Positions 1 through 7,286 of a DNA stretch of 64,000 nt are shown piece after piece. The notes under the pieces were generated by a model. That model saw only the letters and a list, made by a program, of their open reading frames with translations. It ran no database searches and had not been told where the DNA came from. The stretch is from Anaerolineae bacterium (GTDB taxonomy: Bacteria; Chloroflexota; Anaerolineae; Promineifilales; Promineifilaceae), in the NCBI GenBank assembly GCA_023382655.1, contig JAHDWK010000014.1:1-64000 (forward strand). The letters are read 5' to 3'. Numbering within the stretch: position 1 is the stretch's first letter; every line of letters starts with the position of its first letter. A program made the translations under genes and the position numbers.

Positions 1-1
1 G

Positions 2-115
2 GTTGGAAAAGTATCGCTGGTCGGTAACTCGCTGGCCGCCTACCCTACGGTTCGACTGAAGCCCGGAATCCGTCGCGCTGTTGGTCTGGTCAGAGTGACC
101 GGGCTAGATCAATAG
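2..115 (+). CDS. Possible C-terminal tail of an upstream gene (partial)
   Basis: One forward frame is open from the window edge to a TAG at 113-115, giving 37 residues rich in Val, Arg and Leu and ending VRVTGLDQ. No family is recognisable and the other two forward frames close at 27 and 57, so the choice rests only on length. The next gene starts at 174 behind a strong ribosome-binding site. Positions 116-173 hold no other signal that I can see. Confidence 0.2.
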   Translation, partial: VGKVSLVGNSLAAYPTVRLKPGIRRAVGLVRVTGLDQ

Positions 116-173
116 CGCCATTCACTCTCTTTCTAATTACAAACCAATCTATGCCATAAGGAGGTAACAAACC

Positions 174-881
174 ATGCAAATAGGCACTTTCACCGTTCAA
201 TATGACCGCATGACGCCGGGCTGGACGGCCGTCAACGATACCGACAGCGGCGACCCCCAACGTTTTCAAACGGGGGCGGTCGGCAAGCAGGCGGCGATAC
301 GGTATGCCCTCACGCAGGCATACCCGGCTGTAGCCCAGGCCGTGATCCATCTGGCACAGCACTGCCCTGAGGCGAGCGGCCGGGCCTGGGCAGCAGCAGA
401 ACTACTGGTAAGCCAGCATGTGCAAGCGCCGGGGCCAGCCGCCGCTGACAACTGTCTGGCCTGGGTGCGGTCACAGCGTGCGGCGGCATCCACTCACTAT
501 TACCAACTCTACTTGGACGGCGGCCACCTGACCTGTGACTGCCTGGATTTCCAACAAGCAGGTGTGGCTTTCGCCGGGCAGTTGCTGTGCAAACATCTGT
601 TGGCCTACCAACTGGCGCGCCATCTGGATTGGCCGCTTGGTGATGCTGCCTTATCCCTGCCGCCACGCCGGACCGCAGGTGGGCACTGGCGTGGCCGGAC
701 GGTAACAGCCGTGGGCATGGGCCAACGGGCGCAGCCGGTGACGCCTGATGCGCCGCCTGCTTACGCCAATGGCGCTGGCGTGTCCGCCGACCATTTACCC
801 GCTTACCATGCCTTTGTGGCCACCATGCGTCAACGACCGTTCAACGCAGAAAAGCTAATGAGTTGGTACGTTGGTCGTTAA
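174..881 (+). CDS. SWIM zinc-finger protein
   Basis: This 235-residue protein has a CxCx(n)CxH signature at Cys121, Cys123, Cys139 and His141, the SWIM zinc-finger pattern. SWIM fingers bind DNA or protein and occur in helicase-associated and mobile-element proteins. Residues 1-100 are Ala-rich and helical with no recognised domain. The tail after 165 is Pro/Ala-rich. The start is set by AAGGAGG at 161-167, seven bases before ATG. It is the first complete gene of the visible element and runs in the same direction as the transfer genes. A role in element DNA processing or partner recognition is inference only. No catalytic motif is visible. Confidence 0.75.
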   Translation: MQIGTFTVQYDRMTPGWTAVNDTDSGDPQRFQTGAVGKQAAIRYALTQAYPAVAQAVIHLAQHCPEASGRAWAAAELLVSQHVQAPGPAAADNCLAWVRSQRAAASTHYYQLYLDGGHLTCDCLDFQQAGVAFAGQLLCKHLLAYQLARHLDWPLGDAALSLPPRRTAGGHWRGRTVTAVGMGQRAQPVTPDAPPAYANGAGVSADHLPAYHAFVATMRQRPFNAEKLMSWYVGR

Positions 882-934
882 ACAAACCCGTCTGACGATT
901 ATCCATATCTTGCAACCAAAAAAGGAGACAACCC

Positions 935-1378
935 ATGACAACCATTATTGCCATTCACCCATCTGGCTTTGAAGTCCACGTCGAAGTGGAACTGCCCGAA
1001 CTGCATAAAACTATCTGCCTGCTCGAACAACGTGGCTACCGGCCCAGCCGGGAACTGGTCTACACCGCCGAAGGGCTGCCAGTTTGTCCGCGGCATGGTG
1101 TGCCGATGCAAAAGCGGGAGAAGCAGGGAGACTTATGGTATTCCCACAAGATAACCAACCCACAAACGGGCGAGGTGGTCTACTGCCGTGGTTACACCAG
1201 CCCCAGCAGCCCCGGTTTTGACATCCCGGCCGGCAACAAACATGATGGTCAGACTGTGAAGACGGAGTCCGAGACAGCACCCACGACAGGTGAAGGAGGG
1301 CGTAACGGCCGTATGACTCATACCCCCGCCAAACCAGCAATGGACATTGACGCGCTCAACGAACTGCTATTCGGTTAA
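935..1378 (+). CDS. Hypothetical protein with possible zinc-binding knuckle
   Basis: This protein of 147 residues starts at ATG 935, eight bases after AAAGGAG. The N-terminal 50 residues look like a compact alpha/beta fold. Residues about 70-90 hold VCPRHGVPM, followed by a later Cys in VVYCRGY, which could chelate zinc together with His. The last 50 residues are polar and low-complexity with repeated Thr/Glu/Gly. I do not recognise the family. It follows the SWIM gene by 53 bases on the same strand and is probably co-transcribed. Confidence 0.6.
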   Translation: MTTIIAIHPSGFEVHVEVELPELHKTICLLEQRGYRPSRELVYTAEGLPVCPRHGVPMQKREKQGDLWYSHKITNPQTGEVVYCRGYTSPSSPGFDIPAGNKHDGQTVKTESETAPTTGEGGRNGRMTHTPAKPAMDIDALNELLFG

Positions 1379-1405
1379 GGACGGCGGGATAGTCGGTATA
1401 TTGTT

Positions 1406-1636
1406 GTGCTAGATGGAACCTGGTTAGCCCTGCTGCGGCTGGCCAGGTTTTCTTTATTTTTGCCGATCATGGTAACTACCCAGGTTCTTCTGGCTGACGA
1501 ACGTTACCAGTCAGGTTATGCGCTGGCCGACACTTTGCCCATCAACCACGTATTTCCCACCCAACCCACCCTGACGGCGGCTGACGCCACCGGCATGACG
1601 GCCGTCATGCTGGCCAGTGCCCACCCACCGCCCTGA
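1406..1636 (+). CDS. Doubtful small ORF with one hydrophobic segment
   Basis: A 76-codon frame opens at GTG 1406 in the 434-base gap between 1378 and 1813. It has a hydrophobic stretch near residues 8-30 (LLRLARFSLFLPIMV) that could span the membrane. No clear Shine-Dalgarno precedes it and no family is recognised. It contains one ACGGCCGT, which is read as TAV. The rest of the gap (1637-1812) shows no gene or hairpin that I can support. Confidence 0.2.
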   Translation: MLDGTWLALLRLARFSLFLPIMVTTQVLLADERYQSGYALADTLPINHVFPTQPTLTAADATGMTAVMLASAHPPP

Positions 1637-1812
1637 GAGGAATAGTAATGCTCACGGCCGTAACTAACACAGATGTTTTCCCATGAAAATCTGGCTTAGA
1701 ACATAGAGCTATATACTTTTGTTCGCTCCCTCCAGCTATACGATTTGCCAGAATTGCCGGCCTGTGGCAAAGTTACGCTGGATAGCCCTTGAATGGATAC
1801 GAGTAAATTGGT

Positions 1813-2280
1813 TTGAAGAAACGACTCTGGCAACTACTGAAACGAGAACATGGCCGTCAACTGGATGAAGATGTTACAGCTTCAGCCATAGTAGCGGGAT
1901 GGGTCACTGCTTTTGTCAGCGCCACTCTTGCGCTCTTTATCATGCTCAGTTCTCAGCAGTCCCTTACCGTTGCCCGCGCCTATCAGTTGGGGTTGTTAGC
2001 CCTCATGCTGTTTGCTTGTGTGTTCTTGCTGCTGTTTTTTGTTGGCTACGGCCGTTACCGCACCGAACGCACCTTCTGGGAATATCTGCTCTCCCTCAAG
2101 CGTATCCCCCTCTCTCACTGGTCAATCCCCCTACTGCTGCCTAACCCTGGTCACACGTCGACCATCGTGTTTCAGCGATTGCGGGCACTGTTTGGTCGGC
2201 GCTGCTCACCATGCCAAAGACCCAAACACAAAGCCCCCATTTTGCTGTTCCAACAAGCTCCCCTGCTACTGGCACCCTAA
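1813..2280 (+). CDS. Small two-helix membrane protein, unknown function
   Basis: This frame of 155 residues starts at TTG 1813 (an internal ATG at 1851 is out of frame). Two strong transmembrane helices lie at about residues 24-46 (AIVAGWVTAFVSATLALFIM) and 58-78 (LGLLALMLFACVFLLLFF). A basic amino-terminal stretch (KKRLWQLLKREHGR) and a basic tail follow the positive-inside rule with both ends cytosolic. There is no recognised family. In transfer regions such small membrane proteins are often mating-channel or entry-exclusion parts, but nothing here proves that. The start is uncertain because the Shine-Dalgarno is weak. Confidence 0.5.
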   Translation: MKKRLWQLLKREHGRQLDEDVTASAIVAGWVTAFVSATLALFIMLSSQQSLTVARAYQLGLLALMLFACVFLLLFFVGYGRYRTERTFWEYLLSLKRIPLSHWSIPLLLPNPGHTSTIVFQRLRALFGRRCSPCQRPKHKAPILLFQQAPLLLAP

Positions 2281-2385
2281 GCTCCTTGTTTTGTCGAACT
2301 GAATGAAGGTCTCTACGGCCGTGTTTGGTCACGGCCGTTGCTTTACCCATTTCTTTTGTTTATTCAGACAAAACAAGGAGAACCC

Positions 2386-2937
2386 ATGTTTGACACCCAA
2401 CAACGGTATGGTCATACCGGTAAAAAGATGATTACCCTGACCCATGAGGGTCGGGAACAAATTCAAACCTTCGCCGACGCGCACGGCATGAATTTCAGCG
2501 CCGCCATCGAAACGCTGGCCCTCATCGGCATGAAGGCCGACCTCACCGCCCTGCTCATCCCCCTACTGCGTGAGGTGGTGGACAAGGCGATGCAACGCAA
2601 CTTCAACCGCCTGGCCAAACTGAGCCTGCTGGCGGCAGCCGAAGCGACGATGGCCCATGATCTGACCACCATGCTGCTCTTGCAGGTGGTGCGCCAGGAG
2701 GCGGCGCGCCACCCGGCCGACTTTGAGACGCGCATGGGCGTCAGTTATGACCCGGCCGACCAACCGGATGCCCGCATCCGTAGCCTCTACGACCACATAC
2801 GCCACATCGCCCGGCAGCGGCAGCAGCGGCTGCTCAAACGGCCGTTAGCCCAGCTGGTGACAGAACTAGCCACCGCTCTCGCAGTTAATGACGGTGACGT
2901 GCCAGAAGGAGAATATAATGAAGAAGCCGATGAGTAA
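2386..2937 (+). CDS. Ribbon-helix-helix relaxosome-type (MobC-like) protein
   Basis: This 183-residue protein begins at ATG 2386, five bases after AAGGAGA. Residues about 15-45 (MITLTHEGREQIQTF, then GMNFSAAIETLALIG) have the strand-helix-helix spacing of ribbon-helix-helix DNA-binding proteins, including MobC-type relaxase accessory factors. The rest is helical with many Arg and Leu. Its last 20 bases overlap the relaxase-like gene in another frame, so translational coupling is likely. By analogy with mobilization operons it probably binds the transfer origin and helps the relaxase. The fold call comes from pattern, not from a search. No oriT nick site was identified. Confidence 0.6.
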   Translation: MFDTQQRYGHTGKKMITLTHEGREQIQTFADAHGMNFSAAIETLALIGMKADLTALLIPLLREVVDKAMQRNFNRLAKLSLLAAAEATMAHDLTTMLLLQVVRQEAARHPADFETRMGVSYDPADQPDARIRSLYDHIRHIARQRQQRLLKRPLAQLVTELATALAVNDGDVPEGEYNEEADE

Positions 2938-3532
2938 CCCCAACAGCATTGTCCGTTTACAGTTCCACCGGAACCGTACCCCAACCGGACGGCCGTCGGC
3001 CACAGCGGCGCGCAAGCTGGCCCACTATCTGGCTTACGGCCGTGGCCGCCCGGCCGAACAGGCGCAGCGACCGCAGCGCGGTATCTGGTTTACCGAAACG
3101 GGCCAGACATGCAGCCATGAAGAGGTGCTGGCCTGGGTGGCGGCGCAAGGCAAAAGCCACGGCTACACCTACCAGCTATTGCTTTCGGTGAAAGAGGCAG
3201 ACCTGACTGCCACCGATTACCTACCGGCCATGACCGCCGGCGGTGAACTGTTTTCTGCCTGGCGGCTCATCACCCACCGGGATACCGACCATTCCCACGC
3301 CCATGTGCTGGCCTTTGGTGATGCGGAGATACGGGTGATGGGACGGCCGTTTCGCGATTGGTGGCAGGCAGCGCGGCAAGATCTTGCCGTGCGCCAGGAA
3401 CTCGCTTTACAGGCCACGCATCAGGAAACCGCTGCGGGCATGGCGGTGGAGCGCAGCCTGACCAATCGGTTGTCTGCTCGGGAACAACTCCCGGCCCTGG
3501 AAATGGGCCTGGAGTGGGATTGGGAGGTGTGA
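2918..3532 (+). CDS. Relaxase-like mobilization protein
   Basis: This protein of 204 residues starts at ATG 2918 behind AGAAGGAG. Residues about 112-125 hold THRDTDHSHAHVLAF, which matches the metal-binding histidine motif (HxDxxHxHxH-like) of single-strand nicking relaxases. Near the amino terminus ARKLAHYLAYGRGRP offers a candidate catalytic tyrosine. It overlaps the RHH gene by 20 bases and is followed 4 bases later by the coupling-protein gene, the usual relaxosome order. It is shorter than typical relaxases (300 or more residues), so it may be a minimal nicking domain or need partners. Relaxase assignment is strong by motif and context; the MOB family is unassigned. Confidence 0.65.
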   Translation: MKKPMSNPNSIVRLQFHRNRTPTGRPSATAARKLAHYLAYGRGRPAEQAQRPQRGIWFTETGQTCSHEEVLAWVAAQGKSHGYTYQLLLSVKEADLTATDYLPAMTAGGELFSAWRLITHRDTDHSHAHVLAFGDAEIRVMGRPFRDWWQAARQDLAVRQELALQATHQETAAGMAVERSLTNRLSAREQLPALEMGLEWDWEV

Positions 3533-3536
3533 ACCG

Positions 3537-5498
3537 ATGGAAGAGCAATTGAATTACAACTATTGGCAGCAGCGATGGCGGGAATTGCCGCCGGCAAGCA
3601 AAAAGCGGTGGCGCATCACCCTGGCTCTGTTGTTGGCCCTCTGGTTGGCCGGTACCTATTACGCCTACGCGCACATTGGTGGCATTGCCACCATGGCGCC
3701 GGGCAGCCGTGTGTTTGCCGCCGTTATTGTGGGGCCGTTGGGGTTGGTGTGGGGTTTGCTGGCGTTGACCGGGGCGATTACCGAAAACACGGCCGCACCC
3801 GGTCGCGGCTGGCTGCTACCCTTTGTTGTCCAGATTGGGCTACTGTACCTCCTGTACAAAATCGCCTTCAGCCCACCCAACCGGGCCGTGCAGCAACAGC
3901 GTCAGGTAGAAGAGCAAGAGAAGAGCCAGGGGCGGCTGCCAGAAGCGGCCATTGCCGCGCAGTTACGACTGACACAAGGCGTTCCCCTGGTGACGGTCAA
4001 GGATAAACAGCACAAACCGGTGCCGGTGGGCATGGATTATGCCACCGGCCAGGGGCATATCCTGGTCATCTCGCCCACCAGAGGTGGCAAAGGATTACAA
4101 TTGACCGAAGTGCTGCGCCACTGGCCGGGCGCGGCCGTCGTGGTGGACCCAAAGTCGGAACAATACGCCCGTACGGCCGGTTGGCGGCAGCGGCACATCG
4201 GCCCCATCTATCACGTGCCCGGCCACCAGGTGCATCTGGCCGGCTATTACAACTTCCAGGACGCCGATGATGTGCAGGAACTACATGACCATCTGCTGCA
4301 ACCTGACCGGGATAGAGAACGCATCTTTGCCGATAAGTCACTCAGCCTGATGATGGCCGCCGGCCGTTTTGCCCAGGCTCGCCGGTTGAATTCCCTGCGC
4401 GTTCTGCTGGATGCGGCCGACGACGATATTCACCAGGTGCTGGCCGGGTTAGAAAGTGTGCCGGCAGCACGGCCGTTTGTACGTCAGTTCACCAACGGGC
4501 GACCACCGGCAGAGATAAACCAGGACCGTTTTGTCGCCTCCGCTTATGGCACCTTTACCACCCGGCTGTTCGGCTACCAGAAACACATTGACACCATCTG
4601 CCCTACCTCGCGTGACAGGATGGTACCGTCGGATTGGGTGCGCCGGAAAGCGACGCTATACCTCACGTATAGTCTGAGCGAATTGCAGGGAGTGGGTGGT
4701 GTGGTCGCGGCCATCCTGGCCGGTCTCATGCGCCATCACAAAACGCATGGCCAGGGGCAGCGACTGCTCATCGCCATTGACGAAATGGCCGCCGTTCGTT
4801 TGCGCAACCTGGAGATGTACCTGGCCACGGCCGGTGGGTATGGCGTTACCTTGCTGCTCTACGCCCAGGCGTTGGCCCAGCTGGAAGGTATTTACGGCCA
4901 GACAGGGATGGAAGCGATTTTGTCTAACTGTGCCCACCAACTCTGGTACGTGCCCAATGACATCGCCACCGCCCGCCATATGTCTGCCCTTTACGGCACC
5001 ACGCTCAAAGCCAGCCACAGCTTTACCACAACCCGTCGTTATACCACTCCGTCGGATGAGAAGGGGCAGCCGGTCACCATTCCCCAAACAAGTCTATCGG
5101 AATCGTTGCAGGAACAGCCGCTGCTTTCGCCGACGGAGATCATGGCGCTGTCTAAAGAGCAGGTGATGGTGTTGACAGAGCGAGAGCGGCAACTGCGTTT
5201 CCTGGGCTGGCGGCTGGATCCCCGGCCCATGTTGCCGCAACTGCCGCCTGCGCCCCGACCACCAGCCGTTCTCCCCGGTGCGCGCCAGCACACAACCTGG
5301 CTGGTGGAAACAGTACCAACAGCGGCTGTGGTGGCACGGCCGTCGCCAGACGAACCAATGGCAGATGAAACGATGTCGGACGAACCGACCGCGACATCAC
5401 CAGACCCGGCGGCCACTCCCACCACAGACGAACTGCCTGTACCGGAAGAGCAGCCGGAAAATGAGCTGCACAAGAAAGGAAAAATTCACTACCAATAA
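3537..5498 (+). CDS. Type IV coupling protein, VirD4/TraG family ATPase
   Basis: This is a 653-residue protein. Three hydrophobic segments lie at about 26-47, 58-80 and 93-111. The ATP-binding loop SPTRGGKG (179-186) is of VirD4/TraG type, with a Gly after the lysine. It is followed by VVVDPKSE (201-208) and a Walker B IAIDEM near 425. The later LLYAQALAQLEGIYG and NCAHQLWY segments are also typical of coupling proteins. It couples the relaxase-DNA complex to a secretion channel at the inner face of the membrane. The tail after about 550 is Pro/Thr/Glu-rich and disordered. It starts 4 bases after the relaxase-like gene, so one operon is likely. Confidence 0.92.
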   Translation: MEEQLNYNYWQQRWRELPPASKKRWRITLALLLALWLAGTYYAYAHIGGIATMAPGSRVFAAVIVGPLGLVWGLLALTGAITENTAAPGRGWLLPFVVQIGLLYLLYKIAFSPPNRAVQQQRQVEEQEKSQGRLPEAAIAAQLRLTQGVPLVTVKDKQHKPVPVGMDYATGQGHILVISPTRGGKGLQLTEVLRHWPGAAVVVDPKSEQYARTAGWRQRHIGPIYHVPGHQVHLAGYYNFQDADDVQELHDHLLQPDRDRERIFADKSLSLMMAAGRFAQARRLNSLRVLLDAADDDIHQVLAGLESVPAARPFVRQFTNGRPPAEINQDRFVASAYGTFTTRLFGYQKHIDTICPTSRDRMVPSDWVRRKATLYLTYSLSELQGVGGVVAAILAGLMRHHKTHGQGQRLLIAIDEMAAVRLRNLEMYLATAGGYGVTLLLYAQALAQLEGIYGQTGMEAILSNCAHQLWYVPNDIATARHMSALYGTTLKASHSFTTTRRYTTPSDEKGQPVTIPQTSLSESLQEQPLLSPTEIMALSKEQVMVLTERERQLRFLGWRLDPRPMLPQLPPAPRPPAVLPGARQHTTWLVETVPTAAVVARPSPDEPMADETMSDEPTATSPDPAATPTTDELPVPEEQPENELHKKGKIHYQ

Positions 5499-5508
5499 AG
5501 GAGAAAAA

Positions 5509-6048
5509 ATGATGACAACGAATAACGGAAGTTATGCACACAATGGGGCGGATAGAAAACCGGGCGGGTTTGCCCCCACGCCCTATCATAATAATTGGGA
5601 GCAGCTGGAAAGAGATTTTCTGACCGTCGGCTGGCTGTTCTGGACGATGCAGGTGATGTTGGAGAGTTGGGGAGCCGTGTTCAGCGTGTTGTTTCTGCTT
5701 GGCCTATCCACCTCCTTTGACCCGATAACCACTGGATTCACGGTCACCATCTATATGCTGTTAGGGGCGGCGCTCAATGGCCGAAACCAGTACCAGCCCC
5801 AGCTGCCGGTTTCACCACCCCATCCCAGTCGCCGCTTGATACAGCTGCTGGCCTGGCCGCTGCGACAGGCAGCGCGTGATATGCAAGCATATCTTCTCAG
5901 CAGGGGAGATAAGGATTCTGGCCACCAACTGGAGGCAGACGATATCCGCTTTTCTCTCTTCCTCATCATCCTGAAATGGCTGACTGTCTGGATGCTGGTG
6001 ACTGTGTTCCTGCCTGTAGTTATCATGACCATCATCGAGCAGGTATAA
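5509..6048 (+). CDS. Small membrane protein of the transfer operon
   Basis: This 179-residue protein starts at ATG 5509 after AAAGGAGA, ten bases past the coupling-protein stop. Hydrophobic helices lie at about 35-60 (LFWTMQVMLESWGAVFSVLF), 68-85 and 148-175 (FLIILKWLTVWMLVTVFLPV). The amino terminus is polar with Asn/Gly. No family is recognised. Its position straight after the VirD4-type gene makes a membrane partner of the coupling protein or channel plausible, as inference. A longer frame upstream from 5278 overlaps the coupling gene and lacks a ribosome site, so it was not used. Confidence 0.65.
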   Translation: MMTTNNGSYAHNGADRKPGGFAPTPYHNNWEQLERDFLTVGWLFWTMQVMLESWGAVFSVLFLLGLSTSFDPITTGFTVTIYMLLGAALNGRNQYQPQLPVSPPHPSRRLIQLLAWPLRQAARDMQAYLLSRGDKDSGHQLEADDIRFSLFLIILKWLTVWMLVTVFLPVVIMTIIEQV

Positions 6049-6062
6049 GTTTAGGGAGGGAA

Positions 6063-6788
6063 ATGATGCGTTCACAGTTGTTTGGTTTTCACATTCAAAC
6101 CCATTTCATCTATGAAGCCGTGCTGGCCTGCCCGTTGGTCCAGGCACACGAACTGACCATCCAGCACATTCGCAAGTTCGATACGTTGGAACGGCGCCTG
6201 GATAAACGCCAGGTGACTATCCTGGGCCAGGCCTATACCGTGGGCATCGAGGTGCCGCTTAATCCGTGGTGTGACGAGACGGAATCCGTCGTGAGCCAGA
6301 TTCTGAAACAACATGCGTTTACGGATGAGATGGAGCGGATGGAGACGTTGCGGTCGGCGCTGGCCTGGTTGTGGCCCCAGTTTCGTACGACGGCCGTCTC
6401 GGCCCAATTCCTGCTCTCCGCCACCATTGATGGGGAAACGCATCTCTCGTTGCTGGCTGGTTGGAATGAGGGTGCGGCTGTGGCCGACACGGACTTTTCC
6501 AGCGACTTTGTCCAGCTTTATTTCCGGCACTTGGAGCAGTTGAAGCTGCCGTTTCAATGGACGGCAGTGCCGGCCACGAGCAGCCGCCCAGAACCACGCA
6601 AATATGGCGCCCGGCTGGATACCTTGAAAAAGCTGCAAGATTTGAAGAAATACCGGGAAGAAAGCAAAAAGAGCGGCGAAGTGACCATTAACCGGATGGA
6701 AGGGTGTGACAAAGCAGACATCACCCTGGCCACGTTCAAACGGTACGACCCCTTCCTGTACGACCGCTGGTACGACGCCAGTTATTGA
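6063..6788 (+). CDS. Unknown protein of the transfer region
   Basis: This protein of 241 residues starts at ATG 6063 behind AGGGAGGG, 14 bases after the membrane-protein gene. It has no membrane segment. A basic, lysine-rich helix around residues 185-205 (KKLQDLKKYREESKKSGE) is followed by a C-terminal segment with aromatic residues (YDPFLYDRWYDASY). The acidic/basic helical layout could suit nucleic-acid or partner binding. I do not recognise a family. It is the last gene before the strong terminator at 6868, so it closes the transfer operon. Confidence 0.6.
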   Translation: MMRSQLFGFHIQTHFIYEAVLACPLVQAHELTIQHIRKFDTLERRLDKRQVTILGQAYTVGIEVPLNPWCDETESVVSQILKQHAFTDEMERMETLRSALAWLWPQFRTTAVSAQFLLSATIDGETHLSLLAGWNEGAAVADTDFSSDFVQLYFRHLEQLKLPFQWTAVPATSSRPEPRKYGARLDTLKKLQDLKKYREESKKSGEVTINRMEGCDKADITLATFKRYDPFLYDRWYDASY

Positions 6789-6867
6789 GGTGCGTGGTGA
6801 AAAATCACTGATTCATTCACTGAAAAATAGACATTTTTCAGCACCTCGGTGCATCCATTGTCTACAC

Positions 6868-6911
6868 TGACCCCCATCGGCACACAGACCCCGATGGGGG
6901 TCAATTTTTTT
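6868..6911 (+). terminator. Strong rho-independent terminator of the transfer operon
   Basis: A perfect 13-bp stem (6868-6880 with 6891-6903, TGACCCCCATCGG and its complement) with a 10-base loop is followed by seven T at 905-911 of this thousand. A second smaller hairpin, CTGAAAAAT/ATTTTTCAG, lies at 6820-6841. They close the operon ending at 6788. The next gene (6935) must have its own start signals. Confidence 0.9.
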
Positions 6912-6934
6912 ATCAAAGACAAAAGGAGAAACCG

Positions 6935-7144
6935 ATGAACCTGACCACTCGATTGATTGCTCGTTGTTCCCTGGCCGACCGGCAGTTGTTAGCCCAGGTA
7001 GCCGTGGCGCTGCGGCGTACCCCCAGTGACACGCTGCGCTTTTTGATCCATGAAAAAGCCGCGGCCTTGCAGTTGCCCACAAACCAGCCAGAAGAAGAGG
7101 AGATGCCACTTGATTCCCAAGATGACGCCAACCACGCGAGCTAA
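6935..7144 (+). CDS. Small putative ribbon-helix-helix protein
   Basis: This protein has 69 residues and starts at ATG 6935 behind AAAGGAGA. The amino-terminal 45 residues (NLTTRLIARCSLADRQLLAQ, then RRTPSDTLRFLIHEKAA) have a strand followed by two helices, fitting a small ribbon-helix-helix repressor. The last 20 residues are acidic. It lies first in a three-gene group with the primase/helicase gene, a common place for a copy-control or operon repressor. Its 3' end overlaps the next small gene by 35 bases. The fold is inferred from pattern only. Confidence 0.5.
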   Translation: MNLTTRLIARCSLADRQLLAQVAVALRRTPSDTLRFLIHEKAAALQLPTNQPEEEEMPLDSQDDANHAS

Positions 7145-7286
7145 ACCGTTATCTGATAAAGAACAGGGTGAACTGCTGGCGCGGGTATACGCCCTCATTC
7201 TCTCCCCGGAATGGCAAGTAGATACACCACCACCGCCGCCTTTGAAACGCAACGCGACCAAGATAACAAACGAAACGCATGAGTGA
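7110..7286 (+). CDS. Small protein overlapping the primase gene
   Basis: This is a 58-residue frame. GAAGAGGAG at 7094-7102 sits eight bases before TTG 7110; ATG 7122 in the same frame is the alternative start (54 residues). The sequence has one amphipathic helix (SDKEQGELLARVYALILS) and a run of five prolines near the end. The stop overlaps the start of the primase/helicase gene by eight bases, so translation is probably coupled. There is no recognised family. It may be a small accessory factor of the replication protein. Confidence 0.45.
   Translation: MIPKMTPTTRAKPLSDKEQGELLARVYALILSPEWQVDTPPPPPLKRNATKITNETHE

Noticed and set aside
45..85. T-arm-like word GGTTCGACTGAAGCCCG near the left edge
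   Set aside because: The flanks do not pair as a 5-bp T-stem and no acceptor, D or anticodon arm can be built, so it is not a tRNA.
2..115. Assigning the left-edge frame to a replication or partition protein
   Set aside because: The 37 visible residues carry no recognisable motif, so only a possible partial gene is listed.
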